Source: Halarchaeum nitratireducens
Lineage (GTDB): Archaea > Halobacteriota > Halobacteria > Halobacteriales > Halobacteriaceae
Direction of reading: 5' to 3'
DNA: 64,000 nt
Assembly (NCBI RefSeq): GCF_014647155.1
Contig: NZ_BMOQ01000004.1
Span: 248,001-312,000 of the forward strand
Under the pieces are notes generated by a model. That model had not been told where the DNA came from and did not search any database. It saw only the letters and a program-made list of their open reading frames with translations. Shown piece by piece: positions 35,097-43,999 of the stretch (position 1 is the stretch's first letter; the number at the start of each line of letters is the position of its first letter). The translations under genes were made by a program, and so were the position numbers.

Positions 35097-36134
35097 ATGG
35101 ACGCAGCCGTCTACCACGGCGAGGGCGACATCCGCGTGGAGGAAGTCCCGGACCCCGAAATCGAGGAGCCGACGGACGCGATCGTGCGCATCACACACAC
35201 GGCGGTCTGTGGCTCCGACCTCTGGTTCTATCGAGGCCAGCGCGACTACCCGACGCCGGGGCGCGTCGGCCACGAGCCGATGGGCGTCGTCGAGGCCGTC
35301 GGCGACGACGTGACGCACCTCCGGCCGGGTGATCGGGTGCTCGCGCCGTTCGCTATCTCCTGTGGCGAGTGCGAGTTCTGCCGGAAGGGCCTCTACACGT
35401 CCTGCGTCGAGGAGGAGGGGTGGGGCGGCGAGCACGACGGCGCGCAGGGCGAGAAGGTCCGCGCGCCGTACGCCGACGGGACGCTCGTCCGCGTGCCGGA
35501 GCGCCACGCGAACGACGAGGACGTCCTCGAAGCGCTGCTCCCGCTGACGGACGTCATGTGCACGGGCCACCACGCGGCGGTGAGCGCGGGCGTCGAGGCC
35601 GGCGATACCGCGGTCGTGGTCGGCGACGGCGCGGTCGGCCTCTGTGGCGTGCTCGCGGCGAAGCGCCTCGGCGCGGAGCGCGTGATCGCCATGGGACACC
35701 ACGAGGACAGATTGGCGATCGCGGCGGAGTTCGGCGCGACGGAGACGATCGCGGCCCGCGGCGAGGCGGCCGTCGAGCGGGCGCGCGAACTCACGTACGG
35801 CGGGGCGAATCACGTGCTCGAGTGCGTCGGCGCGGAGTCCTCGATGGACACGGCGTTCGCGGTCGCGCGCCCCGGCGGGACGGTCGGGTTCGTCGGCGTC
35901 CCGATGGGCGTCGACGAGGCGGCGTTCCTCGACGACGCCTTCCGGAAGAACGTCGCGCTCCGCGGGGGCGTCGCGCCCGTCCGCGAGTACGTCGACGACC
36001 TGATGGCCGACGTCCTGCAGGGCACCCTCGATCCCTCGCCGATCTTCACGAAGACGGTGGACCTCGACGGCGTCCCCGAGGGATACGCGGCGATGGACGA
36101 GCGCGACGCCGTGAAGGTCATGGTGAAGCTCTGA
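35097..36134 (+). CDS. Zinc-dependent alcohol dehydrogenase (MDR family)
   Basis: 345 residues. Catalytic zinc ligands C38 and H59-E60 (VCGSD; GHEPMG), structural zinc ligands C89, C92, C95 and C103 (CGECEFC...C), and a Rossmann motif VVGDGAVGLCG near 176. This is the threonine-dehydrogenase/formaldehyde-dehydrogenase branch of medium-chain dehydrogenases. The substrate is unresolved. ATG 35097 follows a TTTTTCACC patch about 30 nt upstream. Confidence 0.9.
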   Translation: MDAAVYHGEGDIRVEEVPDPEIEEPTDAIVRITHTAVCGSDLWFYRGQRDYPTPGRVGHEPMGVVEAVGDDVTHLRPGDRVLAPFAISCGECEFCRKGLYTSCVEEEGWGGEHDGAQGEKVRAPYADGTLVRVPERHANDEDVLEALLPLTDVMCTGHHAAVSAGVEAGDTAVVVGDGAVGLCGVLAAKRLGAERVIAMGHHEDRLAIAAEFGATETIAARGEAAVERARELTYGGANHVLECVGAESSMDTAFAVARPGGTVGFVGVPMGVDEAAFLDDAFRKNVALRGGVAPVREYVDDLMADVLQGTLDPSPIFTKTVDLDGVPEGYAAMDERDAVKVMVKL

Positions 36135-36206
36135 TCGGACGGGGGGTGGTGATCGGAATAGCTATCCGCGTGGCGGGCGAATCCTATCGGTAGCTAGACC
36201 CCCGTT

Positions 36207-37301
36207 ATGTCATCATCAGGACCGTTGTCCGACGCCGAGGAGCGCGTCGGCTCGCCCATGTTCGACGAGAGCGGGAACGTCGAACCCGGCGTCCTCGACA
36301 AGGACTTCTTCGAGGTGTTGGTCGAGAACGGTTCGGACGCGATCGTCTCCATCGACGAGCAGAGCCGGATCCTCTTCGCGAACCGGTCGGTGGAGCGGGT
36401 CTTCGGGTACGAACCCGAGGAGCTCGTCGGCGAGCCGCTGACGAAGATCATGCCCGAGCGCTTCCGCGACGCGCACCACGCCGCCATCGACGCGTACCTC
36501 GAGACGGGGGAGCGGACGCTCGACTGGCAGAACGTCGAACTACCGGCCCGGCACAAGGACGGCCACGAGGTCCAGCTCTCGATCACCTTCGAGGAGCACC
36601 ACTACGACGGCCGACGGGTCTTCTCGGGGATCATGCGGGACATCACGGAGCGCGTCGAGCGCGAGCGCGAGCTGCAGCGCCAGAACGAGCAGTTAGAGCG
36701 CTTCGCCTCCATCGTCAGCCACGACCTGCGCGACCCCCTGCAGACCGCGAAGGCGGACGTCGCCATCCTCGAATCGCAGCCTGACGACGGTGACGAGCTG
36801 CTCGCCGAGCTCGACGACACGCTCGATCGCATGGACGAACTCATCGAGGACGTCCTGACGCTCGCCAAGCAGGGGGAGAGCATCGGCGACACCGCACGCG
36901 TCCCCCTCGAACGCGTCGTCAAGGACGCGTGGCGGACCGCCGGCACCGACGCCGCGACGCTCGACGTCGAGGGCGACCTGCTCGCCGTGAAGGCGGACCG
37001 GGAGCGCTTCGAGACGCTGCTCCAGAACCTCTTCCGGAACGCCGTCGAGCACGGCGGCGACGACGTGACGGTTCGCGTGGGCCTGCTCGACGACGGCTTC
37101 TACGTCGAGGACGACGGTCCCGGCATCCCCGCGGACGCGCTCGACGACCTCTTCGCGTACGGCTTCACGACGAGCGACACCGGCACGGGGTTCGGGCTCT
37201 CGATCGTCGAACAGATCGCCGACGCCCACGGCTGGTCGGTCGAGGCCTCGACCGGCGAGCGCGGCGCTCGCTTCGAGTTCCACGACGTCACCATGTCCTG
37301 A
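36207..37301 (+). CDS. PAS-domain sensor histidine kinase
   Basis: 364 residues with no membrane helices. PAS domain about 30-150 (DAIVSIDEQSRILFANRSVERVFGYEPEELVG), phosphoacceptor H172 in SHDLRDP, N-box N278 in FRNAVEH, G1 DDGPGIP at 302-308 and G2 GTGFGLS at 326-332. It is a soluble cytosolic sensor, probably for redox or small molecules. It is followed after 7 nt by a response-regulator gene, forming a two-component pair. Confidence 0.9.
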   Translation: MSSSGPLSDAEERVGSPMFDESGNVEPGVLDKDFFEVLVENGSDAIVSIDEQSRILFANRSVERVFGYEPEELVGEPLTKIMPERFRDAHHAAIDAYLETGERTLDWQNVELPARHKDGHEVQLSITFEEHHYDGRRVFSGIMRDITERVERERELQRQNEQLERFASIVSHDLRDPLQTAKADVAILESQPDDGDELLAELDDTLDRMDELIEDVLTLAKQGESIGDTARVPLERVVKDAWRTAGTDAATLDVEGDLLAVKADRERFETLLQNLFRNAVEHGGDDVTVRVGLLDDGFYVEDDGPGIPADALDDLFAYGFTTSDTGTGFGLSIVEQIADAHGWSVEASTGERGARFEFHDVTMS

Positions 37302-37308
37302 TACGAAC

Positions 37309-37977
37309 ATGAACACCGCTGATCCATCGACGCCGTTTCGAACCGCTCGCCTCCTGACCGACGGCGGCGCCGCGCCCGACGATCGACCCGTCGTCCTCGT
37401 CGTCGACGACGAGGAGCGCATTCCGCAGGCGTTCGCGCTCTGGCTCGACGACGACTACGAGGTCCGAACCGCCACGAGCGGTGAGGAGGCCCTCGAACGC
37501 CTCGACGACGCCGTCGACGTCGTGCTCCTCGATCGCCAGATGCCGGGGCTCTCCGGCGACGCGGTGCTCGAACGCATCCGCGAGGAGGGATACGGGTGTC
37601 GCGTGGCGATGGTGACCGGCGTCGACCCCGACTTCGACATCGTCGACATGCCGTTCGACGACTACCTCAAGAAGCCGGTCGGCCGCGACGAACTCCAGGC
37701 GACGGTCGAGCGCTTGCTCTCGGTGAGCGACTACGACGAGGCGGTCCGGCGGTATTTCGCGCTCTCGGAGAAGCGCGCGACGCTGGAGGCCGAGAAGAGC
37801 CGCGCGGAACTCGACGCGAGCGACGAGTACGCGTCGCTCCTCCGGGAGCTCGACGAGCAAGAAGAGCGGATGAACGACCTGATGGGGCGGATGGACCCCG
37901 ATCAACTCGACGCGCTCTTCCGCGAACTCGACGACGGGGAACGAAGCGCGGGCACGCCGGGTTCTACGGACGGCTAG
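37309..37977 (+). CDS. HalX-domain response regulator
   Basis: 222 residues. Receiver domain about 27-138 with acidic pocket D33-D34-E35, phosphoacceptor D75 in VVLLDRQMPG, T103 and K121/K122 (LKKPVG). Residues about 140-205 form the helical HalX output domain (YDEAVRRYFALSEKRATLEAEKSRAELDASDEY). HalX regulators are haloarchaeal and of unknown output, probably protein-protein. The gene follows the kinase by 7 nt. The N-terminal 26 residues are a non-conserved extension. Confidence 0.9.
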   Translation: MNTADPSTPFRTARLLTDGGAAPDDRPVVLVVDDEERIPQAFALWLDDDYEVRTATSGEEALERLDDAVDVVLLDRQMPGLSGDAVLERIREEGYGCRVAMVTGVDPDFDIVDMPFDDYLKKPVGRDELQATVERLLSVSDYDEAVRRYFALSEKRATLEAEKSRAELDASDEYASLLRELDEQEERMNDLMGRMDPDQLDALFRELDDGERSAGTPGSTDG

Positions 37978-38002
37978 CGGTCCGTCGCGTTCGCGCGCCC
38001 GC

Positions 38003-39010
38003 TCACGACCGTAGTACCGACGCCGCGACTCCCTCGGCGAACCCCACCCCGTACGCGACGTACTGCACGACGAGGAGCAGCGGCGCGAGCAACGCGAGCG
38101 GCGTTCGGCGCTCGCGGTAGACGGCGCGCGTCACGAGCGCGGCGACCGGGAGGAACGCGAGGCAGAGCGCGGGGACGTAGCGCGGGCCGCGGCGGAGGTC
38201 GCGGAGCGCGGCCGCGGCGCCGCCGAGGAGGGCGAGCGTCGGGACCGGGGAGTACCACCGGACGAGTCGGCGGTGACGACACTGGATGCGCGCCATCGCG
38301 TCGCCGTAGCTGCGGCTCTTGCGCGCGAACGCCCGAAGCGTCGGCGTGAGGTGGTGGCGGACGACGATCCGCGGATCGTAGCAAAAGCGGTAGCCGTCGC
38401 GGGCGAGACGGTAGTGGAACTCGGCGTCCTCGCCGACGTTGACGGTGTCGTCGTAGCGGTACTCGTCGAAGACGTCGCGTCGGTAGCAGACGTTACACGC
38501 CGCGACGGAGCGCACGAGCCGGACGTCGTCGATGGCGCGGGACTGGGGGCTGCCCCCGGAACCGAACGCGGTCCGCTGGAGGCTCCCGACGACGCGCGCG
38601 AACGCGGGATCGTCCTCGAAGGCGACGTTCGGTCCGCCGGCCCCGACGACCACGGGGTCGTCAGCGTACGTTTCGAGGCGCGCGACGTGGTCGGCCAGCC
38701 ACGTCGGGGGCACCCGACAGTCCGAATCGGTGAACGCGACGTAGTCGCCCTCGGTCGCCTCGACGCCGCGATTGCGACACGCGCCGATCCCCGCGCCGTC
38801 CGCGCTCACGAGTCGGGCGTCGAACTCCGCGACGACGTCGCGCGTCGCGTCCGTCGATCCGCCGTCGACGACGACGACCTCGTAGCGCTCGTCGGGGTAG
38901 CGCTGCCGGTCGAGCGACGCCAGCGTCTCCGCGACGGTGTCGGCCGAGTTGTACGTCACGACGATCACGCTCACGGTCGGGTCGACCGACTCCGGGTCGC
39001 GTTCCGTCAT
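38003..39010 (-). CDS. Glycosyltransferase family 2, membrane-anchored
   Basis: 335 residues. GT-A core with TVSVIVVTYNSADTVAETLASLDRQ, VVVVDGGSTDAT and the DxD-type FTDSDCRVPP (near 111). Then come an acceptor segment (NVGEDAEFHYRLARDGYRF) and, from about 255, three hydrophobic segments. It likely elongates a lipid-linked glycan at the inner membrane face. It opens the surface-glycan region. The minus-strand promoter CACAGTTATTCGGG lies 22-35 nt before the ATG. Confidence 0.87.
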   Translation of the reverse strand: MTERDPESVDPTVSVIVVTYNSADTVAETLASLDRQRYPDERYEVVVVDGGSTDATRDVVAEFDARLVSADGAGIGACRNRGVEATEGDYVAFTDSDCRVPPTWLADHVARLETYADDPVVVGAGGPNVAFEDDPAFARVVGSLQRTAFGSGGSPQSRAIDDVRLVRSVAACNVCYRRDVFDEYRYDDTVNVGEDAEFHYRLARDGYRFCYDPRIVVRHHLTPTLRAFARKSRSYGDAMARIQCRHRRLVRWYSPVPTLALLGGAAAALRDLRRGPRYVPALCLAFLPVAALVTRAVYRERRTPLALLAPLLLVVQYVAYGVGFAEGVAASVLRS

Positions 39011-39232
39011 CGTCGCCGCTACGTCGCTCGCCCGAATAACTGTGTAGGGCCGCCGCGGTACCGACAGATGTCGAACACGAAGCGGGCGATAGTCCGTCTC
39101 ACGGCCGGCATCCGGTCGGTCCCTCGTCGGTGGTACGCCGCCGTCGACCGCCTCGTCCGCCCTCGACCGCCCGTCGACGCCGTCGGGCACGGCGAGCGCT
39201 GACGTGAGTACGCACCCCGTCCCTCGTGGGTA

Positions 39233-39243
39233 CATATATATCG
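39233..39243 (+). promoter_or_regulatory. Promoter of the LamG/beta-helix operon
   Basis: ATATATATCGA, 22-32 nt before the ATG at 39265, giving a leaderless transcript. Confidence 0.65.
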
Positions 39244-39264
39244 ACGGACGTCGAACTATGAGAC

Positions 39265-40272
39265 ATGGATGGAGATCGAGAACCGGTCGACGGACTCACC
39301 AGACGCGACTGGCTGAAGCTCGCCGGCGTCGCGGCCGCCGTACCGCTCGCGGGCCCCGCGACGGGCACGGCGAGCGCCGCCGCGGCGGACGGGGTAGCGT
39401 ACGGCTACGGCGGGGGCGCGGTCCGCGTCGCCGCGCCCGCGCTCCTCGGTGAGCTCGGCACCGCCACGGCGAGCGTTTCGCTCCCGACACCGGTCGCGCA
39501 CTGGACGTTAGACGAAAACGGCGGACGGGTCGTCCGCGACACCGCCGGCGATCACGACGGGACGCTCGTCGGGAACCCCGTGCTCGGTGAGCCGGGAGTC
39601 CGGGGCTCGGGCGCGCTGGACTGCCGTCGACGCGACGGCCACTACGCGACGGTCCCGCACGACCCGACGCTCGCGCCGCGCGAGTCGCTGACGATCTCGG
39701 GGTGGTTCCGCACGAGCGCGGACGACACCGAACAGACGATCATGCAAAAGGCGACCGACCACGTGCGCGGATCTGGGTACGTCCTCGACGTCCAGGCCGG
39801 ACGGGCGTTCCGGGCGAAGCTCGGCGTCGAGTCCGGGCGCGCGTTCGTCAACCCTTGGGCGGACTTCGACGCGCACGACGGCGTGTGGCACCACCTCCTC
39901 GCCACGTGGAACGGGGACGCGCTCGTCCTCTACTACGACGGCGAGGAGGTCGGCCGCGACGAGAGCCAGTCGGGTGCGCTCGTCGCCGACGACAGCCCGT
40001 TGCACATCGGTCACGGGCACAACGCGTGGGCGACGGTCTACGACATGGCGGGCTCGGTCGACGACGTGCGGCTCTACGACGTCGCCCTCGACGCCGACGC
40101 CGTCCGCGCGCTCTACGAGGGGACGTCGACGGTCGACGACGGCGGTGGGTCGACCACGACTACGACCACACCGACCACGACGACGACCACGCCGACCGAC
40201 GACGCTGACGACGAGTACGGCGAGCAGGGGTACGGCGCGTACGGCTACGGCGGTGTTCCCACCCAACCATGA
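39265..40272 (+). CDS. Tat-exported LamG-domain protein with Tyr/Gly motifs
   Basis: 335 residues. A twin-arginine signal (TRRDWLKLAGVAAAVPLAG, about 12-30) ends near ASA. A LamG/concanavalin-like domain spans about 75-290 (VAHWTLDENGGRVVRDTAGDHDGTLVG; SLTISGWFRT; HLLATWNGDALVLYYDGEEV; DVRLYDVALDADAV). Then a Thr-rich linker (TTTTTTPTTTTTTPTDD) and the Tyr/Gly tail GYGAYGYGG. A second YGYGGG lies right after the signal. LamG folds bind polysaccharide, so it probably attaches to the cell-surface glycan. Its stop overlaps the next start by 4 bp. Confidence 0.85.
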   Translation: MDGDREPVDGLTRRDWLKLAGVAAAVPLAGPATGTASAAAADGVAYGYGGGAVRVAAPALLGELGTATASVSLPTPVAHWTLDENGGRVVRDTAGDHDGTLVGNPVLGEPGVRGSGALDCRRRDGHYATVPHDPTLAPRESLTISGWFRTSADDTEQTIMQKATDHVRGSGYVLDVQAGRAFRAKLGVESGRAFVNPWADFDAHDGVWHHLLATWNGDALVLYYDGEEVGRDESQSGALVADDSPLHIGHGHNAWATVYDMAGSVDDVRLYDVALDADAVRALYEGTSTVDDGGGSTTTTTTPTTTTTTPTDDADDEYGEQGYGAYGYGGVPTQP

Positions 40273-41585
40273 CTGAGAACCACGGATACAACACGCCCGC
40301 GGCGGGCACGACCGACTGGCACGTACCGCTGAACGAGAACTTCGAGGCCTTCGACGCGGACGTCGAGGTCCGCGATACGGACGCGAACCGGACGAACTAC
40401 GCGCCGAAGTCCGGAGCGAAGTTCCTCGCGACCGACACCGGCCGCGTCTACCTCGGCGACGGGTCCGCGTGGAGCTCCCTCGGATCCCTCTCCGGCGACG
40501 CGGCGGGCGGCGGAGGCGTCACCGAAGCGCTCGTGAAGGGGAACCTCGTGGTGCTCGGGCGTCAACTCGCCGCGCCCGAGACGATCGACCCCGCCTCGAC
40601 GGACACTCCGGTACAGGACGGGCTCGATCGCCTCGCGTCGAACGGCGGCGGCACCGTCCGCCTCCCGCCGACGACAGTCTCGGAGGGAGGGATGATCAGC
40701 GTGCCGAGCAACGCCGCGATCTTCGGTTTCGGACCGGACGTCTCGAAGGTCGCCATCACGCCCGCCGGCGTCGACGGCGTCGTCTTCGACGAAGCGGGCG
40801 GCGTCGATCACGCCCAACTCGACGGCTTCGCGCTGAACGGTCCCGGGCCGGGCGTCGACTCGGGCGTCGCCATCCACCACGTGAACGGCGACACGCAGAA
40901 CCTCCGCATCGGCCGCCTCGTCCTCTGGGGGTGGACGAACAGCGTCTACCGCGTCGATCAGGGCGTCGGCCCCTTCCAGTGTCGCCACGAGGAGATCACG
41001 GTCTACGACTGCGACGCCGGGGCCGAGGACGGCCTCTTCGAGTTCCGCTCGTGGTACGGGCCGGCGAACTGGTTCGGCACTATCGCGGCCTATCCGACCG
41101 CGGACGCGAGCGGGCAGAACACGACGGTGTTCTTCACGCGCGGGGGCACGCAGACCATCGACTACCTCACGATGGGCGGCTCGGCCGGGACGGCGCTCCA
41201 CCAGACGTGGGACGCCCAGCTCCGCGTCGAGAGCGTCCACTGGGAGCCCACCGAACTCCGCTCGACCCCGGACGCGATCGTGCGGCTGCTCGGCCACGGC
41301 GTCGCCCAGATCGGGAACGTCAAACACATCACGGGCGCGACGCGACACGTCTACGAGCTCGGCTACGACGCGTACAACGCGAACGCGCCCGCGGCGAAGG
41401 TGCTCGGGCCGTACTTCGGTCTCGGGGGGTCGCTCGGTGCGGCCGTCGTGAACCTCGCGGCGGCCGCGGACGCCGCGCGGCCGTCGTTCTACTGGGGCAT
41501 GGCGGCCGACGTCGACGTCACGCACGGCGACGGCGCGACCGGCGGTCTGCGTGCGCTCGGCGAGGCCGGGGCCGCGGTCGGCTAG
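40269..41585 (+). CDS. Right-handed beta-helix protein without a signal peptide
   Basis: 438 residues. The N-terminal 75 residues (TDWHVPLNENFEAFDADVEVRD; GAKFLATDTGRVYLGDGSAW) resemble small modules on haloarchaeal and viral tail-like adhesins. From about 110 a pectate-lyase-superfamily beta-helix follows (DGLDRLASNGGGTVRLPPTTV; YNSxYxVxQGVGPFQCRHEE-like turns). The body is paralogous to the minus-strand gene at 43996. No signal peptide or Cys anchor is seen, yet it is co-translated with the Tat LamG gene (ATGA overlap), so it may travel with that partner. Confidence 0.78.
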   Translation: MTENHGYNTPAAGTTDWHVPLNENFEAFDADVEVRDTDANRTNYAPKSGAKFLATDTGRVYLGDGSAWSSLGSLSGDAAGGGGVTEALVKGNLVVLGRQLAAPETIDPASTDTPVQDGLDRLASNGGGTVRLPPTTVSEGGMISVPSNAAIFGFGPDVSKVAITPAGVDGVVFDEAGGVDHAQLDGFALNGPGPGVDSGVAIHHVNGDTQNLRIGRLVLWGWTNSVYRVDQGVGPFQCRHEEITVYDCDAGAEDGLFEFRSWYGPANWFGTIAAYPTADASGQNTTVFFTRGGTQTIDYLTMGGSAGTALHQTWDAQLRVESVHWEPTELRSTPDAIVRLLGHGVAQIGNVKHITGATRHVYELGYDAYNANAPAAKVLGPYFGLGGSLGAAVVNLAAAADAARPSFYWGMAADVDVTHGDGATGGLRALGEAGAAVG

Positions 41586-41616
41586 ACTAATGTGGTCGTC
41601 GCCCGACCGGTGAGGC

Positions 41617-42858
41617 ATGCAGACAGTCGTCCTCGCCGCGGGTCGTGGCACTCGGATGCGGCCGTTGACCGACCGCCGACTGAAGCCGATGCTGCCCGTC
41701 GCGGGCCGCCCGCTCGCCGCGCACACGGTCGAGGCGGCCGCCGACGCGGGCGCGTCGCGCGTCGTCCTCGTCGTCCAATCCGACGACGACGCCGTGCGCG
41801 AGTACTTCGGTGACGAGCACGCGGGCGTGGAACTCGACTACGCCGTCCAGACCGAACAGCGCGGCACCGCGGACGCCGTGCGCGCCGCCGCCCCGACGCT
41901 CGACGACGCGCCGTTCGTCGTCCTGAACGGCGACGCCCTCTACGATCACGACTCGCTCGCCGCCCTCTACGACCGCGCGCCCGCCGTCGGCGCGTTCCGC
42001 GTCGCGGACCCGACGCAGTACGGCGTGCTCCTCACTGACGAGTCGGGCGAGCGCGTCACGGGCGTCGTCGAGAAGCCCGCCGATCCCCCCTCCGATCTCG
42101 TGAACACGGGCGCGTACGCCCTCCCCGCGGCGGCGAAGTCGTGGCTCGACGTCGACGAGTCCGCGCGCGGCGAGCTCGAGTTCACGGACGTCCTCGCACG
42201 GGCCTGCGCGGAGTTCGCCGTCAGCCCGGTCGCCTTCGAGCGCTGGCTCGACGTCGGCCGCCCGTGGGAGCTGCTGGCGGCGAACGAGTGGAAGCTCGCG
42301 GAACTCGGTGGTCGCGTGGAGGGCGACGTACACGTCGACGCCGAACTCAGCGGTGACGTCGTCGTCGCGGACGGCGCGACGGTGCGCTCGGGCGTCGTGA
42401 TCGAGGGGCCCGCGTACGTAGATCGCGGCGCGACGGTCGGGCCGAACGCCTACGTCCGGGGCGCGACGTACATCGGCCCCGACGCGAAGGTCGGTCACGC
42501 CGTCGAGGTGAAAAACAGCGTCATGATGGCGGACGCGCACGCTGGCCACCTCAGCTACGTCGGCGACAGCGTCCTCGGGCGAGCGACGAACCTCGGCGCG
42601 GGGACGAAGGTGGCGAACCTCCGCCACGACGGCGACTCGGTGAAGATGCTCGTGAAGGGCGAAGTCGTCCCGACCGGCCGCCGTAAGCTCGGCGTGGTCC
42701 TCGGCGACGGCGCGAAGACGGGGATCAACACGAGCCTGAACGCCGGCGTGAAACTCCCGACCGACGGCGCGACCCGGCCCGGCGAAGTCGTCATGTTCGA
42801 TCCCGACAGCGAGCGGGGCCGCGCGGCGCGTGACGGGCGCGAGCGCGACGATGAGTGA
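41617..42858 (+). CDS. Bifunctional sugar-1-phosphate nucleotidylyltransferase/acetyltransferase
   Basis: 413 residues. N-terminal Rossmann-like transferase: VVLAAGRGTRMRPLTDRRLKPMLPVAGRPL (GxGxRxxPxTxxxPK) and LNGDALYDH. C-terminal left-handed beta-helix hexapeptide repeats (about 240-390: VVIEGPAYVDRGATVGPNAYVRGATYIGPDAKVGHAVEV). It is the archaeal GlmU/GalU-like two-domain type that makes UDP-GlcNAc or a UDP/TDP hexose. It probably feeds the surface-glycan enzymes in this cluster. The next gene overlaps its end by 8 bp. Confidence 0.88.
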   Translation: MQTVVLAAGRGTRMRPLTDRRLKPMLPVAGRPLAAHTVEAAADAGASRVVLVVQSDDDAVREYFGDEHAGVELDYAVQTEQRGTADAVRAAAPTLDDAPFVVLNGDALYDHDSLAALYDRAPAVGAFRVADPTQYGVLLTDESGERVTGVVEKPADPPSDLVNTGAYALPAAAKSWLDVDESARGELEFTDVLARACAEFAVSPVAFERWLDVGRPWELLAANEWKLAELGGRVEGDVHVDAELSGDVVVADGATVRSGVVIEGPAYVDRGATVGPNAYVRGATYIGPDAKVGHAVEVKNSVMMADAHAGHLSYVGDSVLGRATNLGAGTKVANLRHDGDSVKMLVKGEVVPTGRRKLGVVLGDGAKTGINTSLNAGVKLPTDGATRPGEVVMFDPDSERGRAARDGRERDDE

Positions 42859-43999
42859 CGACCGGGGGGGCCGGCGCGACGCGGACGCCGCGCCCGCGCC
42901 CCACCCCCGAGGCCGCAACCTCGCGGGCGACGCCCTGCGCGCCCTCCGCACTCGCCTCGGCGCGTCGCCGGCCGTCGGAAACGCCGCGTGGCGCCTCGGC
43001 GAACTGCTCCATCACGGGGGGGGCGAGCGACGCCCCGGAACCGCGGAGGCCGGCCGGATCGCGGGCTTGTCCGACGGGCCGGACGCTCCGACGTATCCGA
43101 TCGAGGCACCGATCGCGGACCCCCTCGATCCAGCGCCCGCGCCCGGCGTCGTCAACCCCGTCTTGACGGTCGCGGACGTGACCGACGTGACGGGCGCCCA
43201 CTGCGTCGCCGATCCGTTCCTCCTCCCCCTCGCGGGGACGTGGCACCTCTTCTTCGAGGTGTACGCCCACTACCGGCGGCCGACGGCCGTCATCGCGCAC
43301 GCGACGAGTCCCGACGGCGCCGACTGGACGTACGACGGCGTCGTCCTCGAAACCGAACACCACCTCTCTTACCCCTACGCCTTCCGGTGGGACGGCGACC
43401 ACTACATGGTCCCCGACGCGTGGTCGAAGGACCCCGCGAACCCCGCGCCCGTCACGCTCTACCGGGCGCGCGACTTCCCGCGGGGCTGGGAGCCGATCGC
43501 CGACCTGTTCACCCCGCCCGGCGACCTCCACGACTGCACGCTCTTCCGGTGGGACGGGCGTTGGTGGGCGCTCTGCGGCGACGGCCGCGACCTCTACGCC
43601 TACCACAGCGACGCGCTCGACGCCGACGGGTGGACGCCACACGCCGCGAACCCCGTCGTCGCAGGCCGGCCCGCCGGCGCGCGCCCCGGTGGTCGCCCGA
43701 TCGTCCGCGACGAGCGCGTCCTCGCCTTCTACCAGGACGGCACCGACCACTACGGTGGGCAGGTGCGCGCGTACGAGATCACCGATCTCACCCCGGAAAC
43801 GTACCGCGATCGGGAAGCCGACGGCTCGCCCGTGATGCACGCCGACGGGGAACGGTTCGGGTGGCTCTCGGGGTTCACCCACCAGTTCGACCCGTGGTAC
43901 GACGGCGAGGGGTGGTGGTGCGCGGTGGACGGCAACCCCGGCTTCGGCTGGCGGCTGACCGGCGACCACCACTGGGCGATCGGGATGTTCCGGGCTTAG
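42851..43999 (+). CDS. Five-bladed beta-propeller protein, GH43/GINT1-N-like
   Basis: 382 residues. Repeating blade signatures with Trp/Phe-rich turns: CVADPFLLPLAGTWHLFFEVYA, YDGVVLETEHHLSYPYAFRWDGDHYMVPD, HDCTLFRWDGRWWALCGDGRDLYAYHS, VLAFYQDGTDHYGGQVRAYEI and DGEGWWCAVDGNPGF. This is the five-bladed propeller shared by GH32/43/62 enzymes and the N-terminal part of eukaryotic GINT1 glycosyltransferases. No signal peptide is seen. It may act on the nascent glycan inside the cell. It overlaps the nucleotidyltransferase gene by 8 bp and converges on the second beta-helix gene. Confidence 0.75.
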   Translation: MSDDRGGRRDADAAPAPHPRGRNLAGDALRALRTRLGASPAVGNAAWRLGELLHHGGGERRPGTAEAGRIAGLSDGPDAPTYPIEAPIADPLDPAPAPGVVNPVLTVADVTDVTGAHCVADPFLLPLAGTWHLFFEVYAHYRRPTAVIAHATSPDGADWTYDGVVLETEHHLSYPYAFRWDGDHYMVPDAWSKDPANPAPVTLYRARDFPRGWEPIADLFTPPGDLHDCTLFRWDGRWWALCGDGRDLYAYHSDALDADGWTPHAANPVVAGRPAGARPGGRPIVRDERVLAFYQDGTDHYGGQVRAYEITDLTPETYRDREADGSPVMHADGERFGWLSGFTHQFDPWYDGEGWWCAVDGNPGFGWRLTGDHHWAIGMFRA

